A stretch of DNA of 64,000 nt from positions 14,756,001 to 14,820,000 of the forward strand of contig NC_091051.1 in assembly GCF_963966145.1 (NCBI RefSeq), written 5' to 3'. Both the position numbers and the translations under genes were made by a program. Position 1 is the first letter of the stretch. Every line of letters starts with the position of its first letter. This DNA is from Tenebrio molitor. Its lineage: Eukaryota; Arthropoda; Insecta; Coleoptera; Tenebrionidae. Below, piece by piece: positions 48,954 to 61,313 of the stretch. The notes below the pieces were generated by a model. That model did no database searches. It was not told where the DNA came from and saw only the letters and a list, made by a program, of their open reading frames with translations.

Positions 48954-49220
48954 CTAACCACGCCTCTTAGCTTTTAATCTGGGAAACAAAATGAAATTCG
49001 CAAGATGCAAGTCAGGATTATAAGTTGAGTGTTGTATTATTCTTACACCTGGAGGCATCCAAAAACGCCTTGTTTGTTGCACAGTATCGTATAGACAATT
49101 TATTAGAAATGAACAAGTAAGTGGTGAAAATGCTACCACTGAATCAGCGATCCTGTCCTGACGAAGACATTTGAAAGACTCAGTGTGGATCCATTGCTGT
49201 TGAATTAGCTCCAATATCAA
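48954..49220 (-). pseudogene. Decayed mariner-type transposase fragment
   Basis: The minus-strand frame of 88 codons ends with IIQHSTYNPDLHLANFILFP followed by RLKAKRRG and a stop. This matches the mariner transposase signature HPPYSPDLAPxDFxLFPxLK near the third catalytic Asp of the DD34D triad. Where the family has the Asp after APS/APC, this copy reads Asn (HLANF). The upstream half shows no other transposase block, and neighbouring frames are broken, so only a relic remains. No clear terminal repeats were located. Confidence 0.7.
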
Positions 49221-51286
49221 TAAAGACGTCTCGTTGAATTTGTTTTGATTACACCAATGACGAAAGACGAGATCATAAAAATATTGAAAGCTTCACTAGA
49301 ATTGTGTCACCATCTGAAGAAGTGAGGAAAGATTTTAAAGCTGTGGAACATAAGCTCGACACGATTTACCTATACACGATTGTCTTCTGACACTGTTGAG
49401 ATAATGTCAATAATATCAACTGGTGGAAAACTGAGAATTTTATTTGGATGTTACGATGTTAGTGGAAATGGATACGTGTTGGGCTAAGAACAGCAAAGCT
49501 GTTGATTTTGAAGCTCAGAAGACACAACACGACTAGAAAACGGTTTTACTTGGGAGGGAAGTTGTGTTTCTTATATTGTACCTTGCAGATGTTAGCTCAA
49601 GCGATTAGCACCTGCCTTGTGTTCTGCTAAATAATTTGAATGATAAAATGTTAGTAAATAAAAACAAAAATAAAGGAGGACTATACTAAGCGAGTACATC
49701 TTGCAAAAGACATCTTCTGTTGAGAAGACGTTTCAAGATCATAGAGTAGCAGCCAAAGATGACGACAAATTATTGTAAGTAGTTTTCATCTGTTACAAAT
49801 CCTCCAAAAAAAAGTCATAGGGGTTCGCTTGAAAGCACTCACATCAATTTTCCTTGTGAAAACTTTCAATAGCTCTTCCAAAGAAAAAGCAGAAAATCTA
49901 GAGTATGATCCTTGTCAGCGTGCAAAATGTCAAGCTGTTGGTCCATCAGTTAATCAATTGCAAGATTATCCCGTTTATGGTGCCAAGTGAACAATACTCA
50001 TGCAAGAACAAAAAAATCAATGAGTCACTGACAGTAATACCGTACAACACATGCTCTATTAATTGAACTTATCAATTACTGTATTGTTTACAGAAAATAA
50101 AACGCACATGTTCAGCCGAGCACAGTAAATTTTCGTTGTCTTTAGGTGTGCGGTGGCACATTCCGCGCACTTAATAGATGACGACAGGAAGTTTTCTCAA
50201 TCACTTGTGCAATTCCTCGTCGATAAATAAGTAATTTATTATGTAACGGTCGCGTTGTGTTTATTCAATTTCGCTGTAATTTGCCCTTTACACTGTGTCA
50301 TTGTGGTCCACATGTTTAATTTAATTTTATGTTCCGCCGTAAATGCGACTATGTACTTTGTTTCGCTAATTTACGTACGTCAAAGGTTAACGTGGGTGGT
50401 TATCTAAGTTGTAAACAATAAGGCGCGCAATAAAATTTAATGATGCCGTTTTTTTCGATGCCAACATGAGGACAACGAGATAACGACGGACGGTGAATGA
50501 AAAGTGTGAAATGTCAACTTGCAATTTTCTTTTCGTGTCGAGAGTTGTCGGGAGATTAATTTTGAACAGCGGGGCGGCAAATTTTATGTAGGTCGGAGTG
50601 GACGAACTTCAAATAAATAATAGGAGTAGTTTTTATGAGATCATCAAATCAGATTTAAATTGAAATTAAATGAAATGTTCTTAATTCTATCTTGATAAGG
50701 TTTGTTTGATTTGTTCTGCGAAAAATGCGGTTTAATTATATATTTTGTCATTACTTCACTGTACATAACAATGGATTATTAATGGATATACAAGTTGTTG
50801 ATAAAGACTAAAAAACAATGACTGTAACTGATAAAAGTTGTCCATTTTCAAATATTTTCTCCTTTATTTTTAGAGATGGTAAAATGTATTTTAGAATTAA
50901 AATTGCAAAATCTCTATTAATTGTTGTAAGATAGGTAATTATCAAGATTATTTAAGAAATAATAATTATAATTAATCTGTTCCAACTTTTTGAATAAAAT
51001 TAATTCATTTGTGTATGTTTTTAAAGGATGTATAAAAGTCACGCAATAGGTGCAACAATCTTTGTATCAATTAAAATTACGTCAATAAATTAGAATATCC
51101 ATAAATAGAAAATTGTAAATTTACAAGCAAATTATAAATTCATAATTAGTAACAAAATAGGGCTTATTTATTTTCAGTCTTATAAAAGTAAGACTTTTCT
51201 GTGAATACATACTCGGAAGCAGTACCCGCACCTATATGTTTAGCAAGAATTTTAGAATATATATATGTAGTTATTTGTGTATCAAG
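49221..51286. other. Non-coding interval
   Basis: Parts of 49.25-49.75 kb may belong to the decayed mariner copy. The 50.1-50.6 kb stretch is less AT-rich. No exon supportable. Confidence 0.4.
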
Positions 51287-51400
51287 GCCAAAAAGTGCAT
51301 CTTTTTCGTCCGAGTCTGGGTTTTCTAGTCGAGGCGGAGCCGAGACTTGCAAACAGGCGAGTACAAAAGGCACGTTTTGGCTAAGATGCACATTATCAAG
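51287..51400. repeat. Fold-back element with CGAG core (about 110 bp)
   Basis: GTGCATCTT at 51295 is mirrored by AAGATGCAC at 51383-51391. The centre is GTCGAGGCGGAGCCGAGAC (51328-51346), the same type of core as in the fold-backs at 15.7, 36.8 and 54.1 kb. The arms are more degraded than in those copies. Confidence 0.55.
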
Positions 51401-53870
51401 TAAACACCAGAAATAAACGATACACTTTTTCGGGCAAAAAAATACTTTGATTAAATTTAATTGTCAAATTTTCATGTTTTCAGTCGGTGTATTCGGTTTT
51501 GTCGGGTTCGTTGTTAACTTACTAAACAGACCAACAGATGGCGCCACGGTCAAGGGTCAGAAAAGTGCGGCCGAAAAAGAGTTACTTTTCGTCCGCTTGG
51601 GAGTACGTAAAATTACCTTTTTCATTAAGGGTGCCTAAAAAATTAATTATTAGCAGTTATAGGTATCTAGATTTTTTTAAATTTTAGGAACTACTTAATG
51701 GAATCGTTTTTACGTACAAAGACAGGACGTAAAAGCAAAAAGTTTAAGAATGTAGAGCCAAGTAACAAAATTAAAAACTTTCTGTTTCAACTGTTTAGGT
51801 AGGTTCCAATTACATACACGGAACAACATTTAAGCATAGTTTTTAATTAAACTGTCAAATATTTTTTTCTGCTGCTTCCTTTCGGATTTAAATTAAGAAA
51901 TTATTAAGGCATAACGTCTATTTTTTTGTCTGACCCAATTTTGAACAAATTTAGATATGTAAATTCTTTCGTCTATTGTATTGTTGGAATCCAATTTTAA
52001 GAATTCCAAACTGACGACAGGTACGAGTACATTTAAAGATTTACAACAAGGTGACTTTCTAAAATTCTTTGTAGGAAAGGGTTGGTCACTTTGACGCATC
52101 AGCCCTGTCTTTTCCTAGAAATTTTATTCAAAGCATTTTTGCAACTCATAAATTTTCACCATATTTGCATTTAAACATCTTTGCGTTGCTGTTACCACAG
52201 ATTACTATAATAAACAGAGGAACACCATAACTAGTGAAACAATTAACGTCACCCTTTACTATTACCATTTACCATTAACCAAAATCACGATCTCGCTTTG
52301 GCTCTCAAAAAAGATTGACCATTTCATGAATAAAACAGACTAATCCAGGCAAATGTTTTCCCCAAATTACCATTTTTATTACTTTCTTGGAAGTCATTAG
52401 GTAAGGAAAATACAGTAAGGATGGGAGAAGGATTGAGATTTGTGTCTTGATCCATCGAATAAAGTTGTAAATTTGCACACGAAGGAAGCCTTGTCGACTT
52501 GTGGAAGCAGCAGTTTGACATTGGTAATGCAAATCGTGATTAAACAGATAAATTTGCCTTTTTATGAACGCAATCTCGACGTAACATCGCGAATATTGAA
52601 ATCAATATGAAAATAGAACACGGTACCTGGCACATCCTGAAAATAATTTCAGTCCTTTCCCGATTGATGGACACGTTACATAATGTCTCGTATTATGCGC
52701 AGAAAAAAGCCCCCGAAATCTTCGATAATTATCTAGACTATGTTTGAAACCATCTCGATCACGATTGCACGTGGGCCGTACTCTGGTTTCCTTATGTAAA
52801 TTACAAATCGGCAAATTTTTTCTCCGCGACGAGCTGTATAATTTTCGCCGTGGGTCCGGTGGTCTTTGGCATTTTCCGAGTCGGCCGATCCGCCGTCGAC
52901 GGTGGCGGCAATGTTTTGGTCACGATGGTCGATCGCATGATGGAGATAACCTCAAAGAGCGGGTTCGCAGCCGTGACATAACCAGGTGACTGACTGGCGT
53001 GGAGGTGTGGCCGGGTGTTATTACGAAATCGGTACTCCACGTACTACGATCGCTCGACCGGATGCCCACACGTCGATGGATTGTCATTGAAGAAGATCTC
53101 GGTCGGAAATTGGCCAATTGTGAGAAAAACGACCGAAGTACTGTTAAGGAATGGGTGTGCGACGATCCCATCGTAAAAAGTGCAAACAGGGTTATACGAT
53201 CCATGAATAGTAAACGGCGAGAGGCCAATGATATGCCGAAAGAATTATTCTTGCATCGTTTCTTCGTATTTACTGTTATGTTATTATTTTTGTCGGTTGT
53301 TGATTAGCCGCACAGGAACGAGAAGCGGCACCGTGCTTCGTTACAAAATTCGCAAGGAAGAGATGTGCCGATTGGATCGGTTCTAAATATGGTAAATTCA
53401 AGTTAGAATGTGGGAACTGACGTTGAGGAGATTGGAGAGAATCGATTCAGCGTTTAATTGCCGGTTTGAGCGGAAAAGTCGTCGATCGATGTCGAAAACA
53501 TTCGTTTTTCTAGTTTTGCGATTTTTTACGGGAAAAGTTTTATAACAGGCGTTCACGAAACAAGAAAGGGTCAAGGGCGACGGTGTGGGTGTGAGAAATC
53601 GGTAGAAAAATTTGGCCGTGACTTTACCAGAAATGGTCAACGTAAACATTAGACGATGTTTAGGAAATTTCCGACCCTTGCGAATTTTTAAAGGGGAGAA
53701 ATATGAGTGAATAAATGTCAAAGAAGAATAATTAGAATGGAAAAGAAAATATTGGAAGAAAATGGGAAAAAATTATGGAAATAAATGGTAAAGAGGTGGA
53801 AGCAAAGAGAGTTAAAAATTGGAAATTAATAATCAATTTGCGTAAATTTATTACAAATATAATGTGTAGG
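51401..53870. other. Non-coding interval
   Basis: AT-rich except for a CpG-rich patch at about 52.8-53.2 kb that is open in several frames but has no splice-bounded exon or recognisable domain. That patch could be regulatory. Confidence 0.4.
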
Positions 53871-53871
53871 T

Positions 53872-54158
53872 TATTTGTATAAAAGCATTATTTTTCGTCC
53901 TACGCCGAAAAATATTTTTCGTCCGATATGAATAACGTTCAACAATCGACAACGGTTAAGTTGTTAATAACACTCTGACAATATCCAAAGTTGTTAAGGA
54001 AGTTTTTAACACCCCGTATTTTTTCAAAAAAATATGATACCTGGACGAAAACAATATTTCAGGCTCATTGCTGTTGCTTAACTCGACTTTGCCTCGTCCA
54101 GCAATTTTCAGCAAATCGTCCGAATTATTTTTTTTTGTCCTTACAACACAAATAACTA
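53872..54158. repeat. Fold-back element with CGAG core
   Basis: The inner part (54042-54139) pairs GGACGAAAACAATATTTC with a complementary segment ending TTTTTTTTTGTCC. An outer pair is GGTTATTTGTAT (about 53872) and ACAAATAACTAT (about 54150). The centre contains ACTCGACTTTGCCTCGTCC (54081-54099), the shared core. The left half also contains extra TTTTTCGTCC units, so it may be a composite. Confidence 0.55.
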
Positions 54159-54256
54159 TTTTGAAAGGACTTTTTATCCTTTATCCAATAGTGAAACATT
54201 TTTTTGAATTGATCGGTTAAAAGAAAAAAGTGTCAGTAAATTTTAGTATATACATA

Positions 54257-54663
54257 CAGGGTGTTAGTAAATGGTTGGGAATAAATTTCGGGGTGAATTC
54301 CTTACGAAAAATGTGGCTTAAAACCTAAATAAAGTTTTTCGTTAAAATGAGTAGTTTTCTCAAAAAAAGAAAAAAAAATGTATTCTGGCATATCCGTATT
54401 TTTTTTTGTATTACTGCGAAATAATAATGGTTTAAAGAAAAAATTTAAACGTGGAACGTTGAATTTAAAAAAAAAATTCAAAACTAATGCGATTTTAGGC
54501 AGACAAATGAACTAATTAGAGAAATTATCCAACATTGGACATTTTTTTTTTTTTTTTTGAGAAAACTACTCATTTTAACGAAAAACTTTATTCCGGTTTT
54601 AAGCCACATTTTTCGTAAGGAATTCACCCTGAAATTTATTCCCAACCATTTACTAACACCCTG
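54257..54663. mobile_element. TIR element, CAGGGTGTTAG type (407 bp), TA-flanked
   Basis: Arms of about 120 bp are almost perfectly complementary, starting CAGGGTGTTAGTAAATGGTT and ending with its complement ...AACACCCTG. TA flanks both ends (54255-54256, 54664-54665). Conserved inner blocks include GAATTCCTTACGAAAAATGT and GAGTAGTTTTCTCAAAAAAA. The centre is a short AT-rich loop. High arm identity suggests a young insertion or one able to form a strong hairpin RNA. Confidence 0.85.
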
Positions 54664-54665
54664 TA

Positions 54666-57600
54666 TAAGTAAAAATTACTCATCATGTTAAATTTTCAAA
54701 ATCAGATCCATCAACTTCTTGACAGAGAGCCAAATGGTATTTTGTGTGCAGGTTACCGAATTTCGTGTTTAAATATCGTCGATGTCATCGAAATTGACTG
54801 ATATCCTTTCTTAAATGGAGAATAAAAGACCGAATATAATATTTGTCCCCTATTGCTATTTAAAAATTGTGAGTGCGGCGCCACTGGATGTAATAAAAAA
54901 GTGCCAAAAGAAGACAACTTAAAATTACAAATTGTCCTGTTTGAGAATTTGTGCCAAAAGTCAACGACACAATTTAAGGAACTGTGTTCGTTACTTTATA
55001 CTAGTGCTGTATATTGATGGGTTAATTCTTCAGTGACAAACGTAACTGATGAAAAATGCAAGTAAGAATGAATATTAAGTCGTCCTTCCATTTACGCCTC
55101 CACCAATCAGACTAATTGGATGCCGTAGTGTGATTAAAATTAATGAGAAATTATAACCCTTCTTCTCTAAATGATTATTGATGTAAACACAACTCTTAAT
55201 GCTATTTTAATATTCATAATGCTGAATTAAGTAGCCATTTGAAAAGCAACAAAATATTTTTGCAGACAAATTGACAAGTCTAACAACTGCAGTCGAGAAA
55301 ATGGCAACTATTTTATTATTATTAGAAATGGAATAAAATTTTCGAAACATCTTGTCTCTTGAGGCATGCATTTCATTTATGGCTCACCGTGAGCACAATT
55401 AATAATCACTTTCGAATTTTTGAGGTCTATTGTGTTAGATTTCGGTGAAAATATCATCAACTTTCTTCGTAACTTTTGATGTCTTAAGTATTAATAACCA
55501 ATTCAGTTTTTTGAAAGTTCCCTAGAATCGGCATTAACTGTCTAGGACAGGTTTCGTCTTGGATTTAATGCAGTGAACTTAAAAACTAACTGACTAACTT
55601 TTGTTCGCCTGAAACAGGTTAAATTGTTCTTAAAATTTATTCTCACTATTCAGACCTCGCGAGTATTCTCTGTAAAGATAAAAAATTTCGAATTAAAACT
55701 TTCAGTCAAGTTAAAAATAAGTAGCGTGGTTAATACAAATTGATTTTCGAAACATATAAAATTCCAGTTATATAAATGTTTTTTTTTTTGAAAAATCTAA
55801 TATTGGTTTATTTTGTGCTACGGTACGTGAAAACAGCGAGAATCGATAACCATTCAGCAGCATGATCCGTCGCAGAATCCATATTTCAGCACTTTCGCTT
55901 GGAGCCTTGTTGCCGCAAGCATTGATAAATGAGGGCTTTTTGTCCTGATTGATCGACAGTCTGCGGTGAAAACCACATTTATGTACACAACCTCTTACCA
56001 CGAGTCATCGCTCGTAATATGCACACGGTTGATAGTATTCAAAGTGGCAGAGGAAATGAGCACTGCTCCATTTCCTGAGTAAGGTAGGGTGTGTTGGCCA
56101 TTGTCTGCGTCTTTATTGAGCAACACGAACCTTCGGGACCGCTAACAATCCGCCGTTGGAAAATGAAAAGGCTCGCGACCTCGTCATTGCACAAATTCAG
56201 ATTTTCAATTAGTTAATTGTTAGAGTCATCCGACCCATAAACAACAACGTTTCGCCATTTATCCCGTCAACTTGACGGGAGACTAATGAACCGGTGGATT
56301 GACACGCTCCAGAAGGGGCGTGCAACCCGAGTCGAAGCATCTGGACGGTGTCAGAAGAACAGATAGTGTATGAGAACCCATGTGACAGGTCACGGAGAGA
56401 GAAGGGCTTTGTCTTACAAGGCGACCTCTGACCCGCAGACACTCCATAAAAATCGAGACGGGCTCACACTTACAAGCGGTATTGTTTGCGGTACCCAGAC
56501 GTGCACCAGGATTGTGGAGCAAATTGCAACACGAAGAAGGAAGGTGTGACACACGATGGGTACAGATTTAACACAAAAATGAGCAAGCTTTCAGTCAAAA
56601 TCGAACGATGATAAATTCGTAAATTTACATGTTTGGTCGATGGAAAACCATCCCATAACTGGGGGAGAGTCACGCAAGTCGGAGGAATTTATGCGACCTG
56701 TCAGATCGTCGGGAATCAGACGAGAAGGGTGTGAATGGCGTCCAGCCTGGAAACTACGAGTGCTCGTTGAAATTTTTTGCTTCCGCTGTGCAAGTGATCC
56801 CACGGGAATTTGTCTCGGGGTCTTGTGCTTATCGAAACGGGTCTTTTTACATGCTCGATTCGGGGCTAGAGAAGCGCTTTAATCTCGTGAACCCCTTTCA
56901 AGTGAAGCCTCCAAAGGAATGCGCATTTTTGTTGATCGATTAATCCATCCCGGTCGTGATTGCGATACGGAAGCCTTGCATTTGCATTGAAGGCAGGAAA
57001 GAGGGGCGTCTCCCATATCATTAACAACAGCAGAATTGCAGAATATGTGAAACCGCACCCGACAAGCCGTGCAAGATATTGGGACTGTAATAATTAAAAA
57101 CATACTTTTCACATAATTGTAATTAACAGTGCAAGTATTCTATTGTTCTGATGAAACTTTTACGGAAAATTTATAGATCGAATTGTTTCCTACAGGTCGT
57201 TCTCGCTTGTGCAGCTTGTTGAATTAATAGTCCGGATCTAGGGATTTAAGTGAAATTACTGAATCGTTCCAAATTTAATCTCCCTGCCAGCACTGCAGTT
57301 ATTATTTAACACTTCCGTCGTCCGAGCTCAGATCGGACAGCGTATTTTTAATTAAAAAACCTGTCTGGAATTTGAATAATTATGGGTGGCAACACGAATT
57401 GATGAATGGCTAACTGTATGTGGGGTAAAAGTTCTTCAGGGCGTGGAGATTCAGTCTTTTGGACCGTGTTGGATAGAAATAAAAGAGCAAATTACAGACG
57501 CAAACAGGATTTACAGGATGTAAAGAGTAATCTCAAGTGAGAACAGAAAGATCAGAGACGTCAGATACTTAGTACAAAAGCAATTAAGTAAAAAAGTAAC

Positions 57601-58326
57601 ACACGTTGTTTCTGGATTTTAAGTGATCATGAGGAAAAGTAGATAAGAGTCCATCCATCCACAGTGATAAGAAAATAAGACGGTGGAAAGCATGTAAAAG
57701 GTAATCTTATAGAAGAATAAAAGTAAAAAACAGTGGTATAGAAAGATAAGAGAAAGGAGCAAAAGTGGTAAAATAATTAAAAAGAAGAATTGACAGCGTG
57801 CATGTGCCTATTTATATTTGTATCTGGGTGACTATGTCTTTTTGAGAACAGTGGTGGGAAATTGTGAATAATAAATGTGAGAAACGATAAAATAAATGAA
57901 TAAAAGAATCTACTAACAAAAACAGAAGTAAAAGGATTACGGGATTAAATAAAGGAATCTTTCACAAGAAGGTATCAAAAGATGTTAGAGCTACAAGAAG
58001 AATTTTCATCTAGCCCAAGATCTATGTAATTGAGTTAATTTTGTTAAGATTCAAAGAAAAAATTAAGATAAGCGATTAATGATACGAGGTCACAAAAACA
58101 TTTGTGATACTGCAATGACACAAGGATCTTCATGCGGCTCAACACTATTTCCATTTTTATTCTATCATAATTGCAAAAACAAAAGAAAACGAATTAGTGT
58201 CAGTTCTGAAATACCGGTATGGAGAACCATGCATGACTTCTATGTTCTGAAATTATTTTTCAAAATATTTTTTTTATAGAATTTCCAAAAAGCCCTTAAG
58301 ATATTTGGATAATATTGCTATAATAT
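54666..58326. other. Non-coding interval with a purine-rich block
   Basis: No supportable exon. From about 57.48 to 58.10 kb the plus strand is markedly purine-rich (A/G), unlike its surroundings. A frame at 58079-58279 contains TQGSSCGSTLFPFLF, faintly like the PQGSxxGPxLF block of non-LTR reverse transcriptases, so the block may be a heavily decayed LINE. Confidence 0.35.
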
Positions 58327-58452
58327 ATCGTGTAGTTTTTTAAATTTCACCTCAAAGTTGGCGCTGAAGAGTCGATTGTGAACGCACCACTCGTGTAAAA
58401 ACGTAAACAGCTGAACCGTGATCCGTAATCTGTAGTACGTTCACAATACAGT
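58327..58452. mobile_element. Second, decayed copy of the 30326-30519 TIR element
   Basis: The left arm matches well (AAATTTCACCTCAAAGTTGG, GAAGAGTCGATTGTGAACGC, ACCACTCGTGTAAA). The right arm is shortened to TACGTTCACAATACAGTGGG. Single changes scattered along the arm indicate an older copy. Confidence 0.68.
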
Positions 58453-58574
58453 GGGACGTAAACCTGGACATGGAGGCGATAATTATCCGGCTTTCCTCCT
58501 AATGTGGGTTGCATTTTCTATTCCGCCGGGCTCATTATCACGCGTGAAATACCCTGTAGATATTTCCTTCAGTG

Positions 58575-59025
58575 GTCAATAAGTCTGGAGTCCATATTGA
58601 GACAAAAAAAAAATTAAGTCGGTGCAATTTTACAAAAGTGGTCGTGAACGAAAGAAAATTTCACAGACTGATAGACATACGCACAGCCGCTATGGGGGAA
58701 AACAACTTTTTTGTTCGACACTGTCAGAATTCGAGAATTTTGTCCTGTGTGAACGGATTTTGATAAATGTCACAACTTGTCAAAACGAAGCGTCAAGCTA
58801 ATTTTAAAGATTTTAAGAGGTTTGGAGCCTTTAAGGGGCTCGTCGAACAAAAAAACGTTGTATTCAACTCGTTTGTGTGTAAATTGGGCTTTTTTGGCAC
58901 TCGTTAAATAAACTACTATTTCTTTGCGTGAGGATAAGACAATCAGAATGATGTTACCTGGGACATGATTTTTTGATCCCATTACCATACTGTCCTCAAG
59001 GAACGTAGAAGTAAAAACCATCGAT
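58575..59025. repeat. Repeat B, second location, split by repeat A
   Basis: The left piece (TCAATAAGTCTGG, TCGGTGCAATTTT, GTGAACGAAAGAAAATTTCA) and right piece (ATGATTTTTTGATCCCATTA, ACCATAC, GGAACGTAGAAGTAAAAACC) correspond in order to the repeat B unit at 39.60-39.79 kb. Confidence 0.55.
58707..58919. mobile_element. Dispersed repeat A, copy 2 (213 bp), inserted in repeat B
   Basis: Same order of blocks as 37944-38182. Here the first segment ends are perfectly complementary (TTTTTTGTTCGAC / GTCGAACAAAAAA). The right-hand hairpin is reduced to one arm and its loop is inverted (GGGCTTTTTTGGCAC instead of GTGCCAAAAAAGGCCC). Repeat B sequence lies on both sides (58575-58670 and 58966-59020), which implies A inserted into B. 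Confidence 0.8.
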
Positions 59026-61046
59026 GAATTTAATCTCGTTCTAGTTTTCGCTTATATCCTTTAATATGTAGTCAGTGATTACCAAGGAAATGGGAAAATA
59101 ATGTAGGGAAATGCTATTTAAAAGTTGGATGAAAATGAGGTATTTATGTGGATCCGAAATAAGAATGGAAGGAATAAGAGGATGGATTAAAATATACTTG
59201 AAAAATGTAAAAGAAGAAAAAGAAACGAAGATAGACGAGTTACAGATTCCGGATAAAAATTGCAAGATATCTAGACACTAGACGAAATGTTGGCAGGAGA
59301 AATAATAGGAAAACATTCTCAGATCTAGATTTTTCGGTTCTGTGTAAAAAATGGAAGAAAAGCTGAAACCATTGAAAAACATATAGGTAAGTGTTAAACT
59401 CTATCAGTCAAGTATTTGGAACACTGATAAGAAGAATAAGTAGAAAAAACAAGGAATTTTCTTGGGTTTAAATCTTTCTGGACTTTTTTCTTGTTGTCAA
59501 AATGTTAATCTTTCCGGATTCATTATGGCAGTAATCTCTTTATCTATTTATTTAATCGTTTGTCTATATAAACATATCTATATATTCCAAAAGTCCATTG
59601 GTAAATTAGGTCATATTAATCTCTCTACTAACATCATGGTACCTACTTATTTCATGAAAACGCAAAAACATATTTGCAATTAAAATCCGCTCCGGAATTT
59701 GGGGTGGCAAAATGAAATGCAGAACCATCTCACGCAGTTCCTTTCGGAATCCTTGCCGCATCTACCGAAGAACGAGTCACAGACCCAGCGCATCCGCCAT
59801 TTCGCTCGTAAAAATGTCCACAATCCGGTTGAAGATTTAACGTCCGGCTTAATTAGTTCTAGCTTCGCAGTCTCAAATTCATTACCGTTCCCGATCCAGT
59901 AACGAATTCCTTTTTGAGCGACCATAATGGGACCAGCAACTGGAAATAATAAAACCTTAACATTTGCAACGCGTGTGGTTCGGTTTAAATTTAACTCGTA
60001 TAAGGCAGCGAACCATTAAAACCGTGTTCACTTTGGTCAGGAGAAAGTAGGAGAGAAATAAGGAATAAATCCTATTGTCTTTGATTTTTAGCGATCCGTT
60101 CGTTTTATTTAGGAAAAAATCTGAACCGGCGAAATGGAAACGTCCGCTCGTCGTGGTATTTACAAAGTGACAGTTCCGTTGTAAATCGAGAAGTTCGCCC
60201 TCGAGGATAACGGATCGTGAATGTCGATTCTGCAGGATACGGCCGAATTGTGTTGTACTATAACGACTTCGGTACGTGGTCGTGGTAATTTGCGACGTCT
60301 GGCGACAGGACTGGGTCAATGTGTTTGCATGGTTCACACCAGTTTTTCCCTTGAGATTCCGTGTACCGTTCTGGACCGATACCAGAACCGGTACACCGGA
60401 CGGACGGGATTTTTATTGGCCGGAACTAGCACGTGATTAGTCTGCGACTTGACAACTCCTTATCTCGGAACGAACCAACAATTTCGTGCCGTCTTCAGAA
60501 GAAACTAGCTGCTGGCGAGCACGGTCAGGACACGAGGTGGAGCTGAAGTCAAGACGCGACGTCACGTTTCTGCACCGTAAATCTCTCGATCCGAAGGTCC
60601 TAGGGCGTTTCGATCAAATTGTAACGTCGTGGTGGGGGTGAAGATGGAATAGTGTGAAGCGGGCCTAATTTGCATGATTTTTAAATCCGGTCGGTTGTTT
60701 TTGCTTTCGTTTTCACACCGGCGGTACCGTATACATAATGGCCACTCATTTTCGTAACGAGCTCTGTATTTTGTTCCCATTTTGTATCATAAATAAGAGC
60801 AGTGCTGTTGTGAACTGGACTTTTTTTTGCAGACTTACCGTACCCTTCAATTTTTATTCGAGGTGGATTAATGTACCATGTGTTTCTTCCAGACCACATA
60901 AAATAAACTTAATTCGCAATTCCACATAAAACATTTTTAATCATCTTACTCTTTAAAGGTTGGACAAATTAACACAAATTTCAACATTATTACGTAAGAA
61001 TCGATGAAGAATTATTAAAAATTAAATTATTAAAAAATATATGTAT
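59026..61046. other. Non-coding interval
   Basis: 59.05-59.40 kb is purine-rich and may be repeat debris. 59.69-60.68 kb is less AT-rich and open over short distances on both strands, but shows no exon with both splice sites and a recognisable product. No RNA gene seen. Confidence 0.4.
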
Positions 61047-61047
61047 A

Positions 61048-61110
61048 CAGGGTGTCTCAGAACTGCTTCCACAGAGAACAAAGAGAGTATTTGGATAAAT
61101 GTGATAATCT
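61048..61110 (+). mobile_element. Left end of a CAGGGTGTCTCAG-type element, truncated
   Basis: TATA followed by CAGGGTGTCTCAGAACTGCT has the same tip (TA then CAGGGTG) as the complete elements at 43884 and 54257. No complementary right end was found before 64 kb, so it is a solo end; the right boundary given is arbitrary. Confidence 0.45.
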
Positions 61111-61313
61111 GAATTTTAAAGAAAAAAAGTCCTATCTCAAGCGATAATCGAGAAAAGACATCCTAAACTTGACTAATCAGAGTTGACCACCGTCAAGGTA
61201 GGATGACCGCAATTTTGCGTTGCCGAGATTTCGAATTATGTTGCGATATCAATAATTATTTTTGCTGTCTTGCAACCTATCCTATTTATTAGTAATACCT
61301 GTGGACGGGCTTC

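Noticed and set aside
52801..53307. Overlapping frames on both strands in a GC-rich patch
   Set aside because: None is bounded by convincing splice sites, and three frames compete over the same bases. More likely regulatory or chance.
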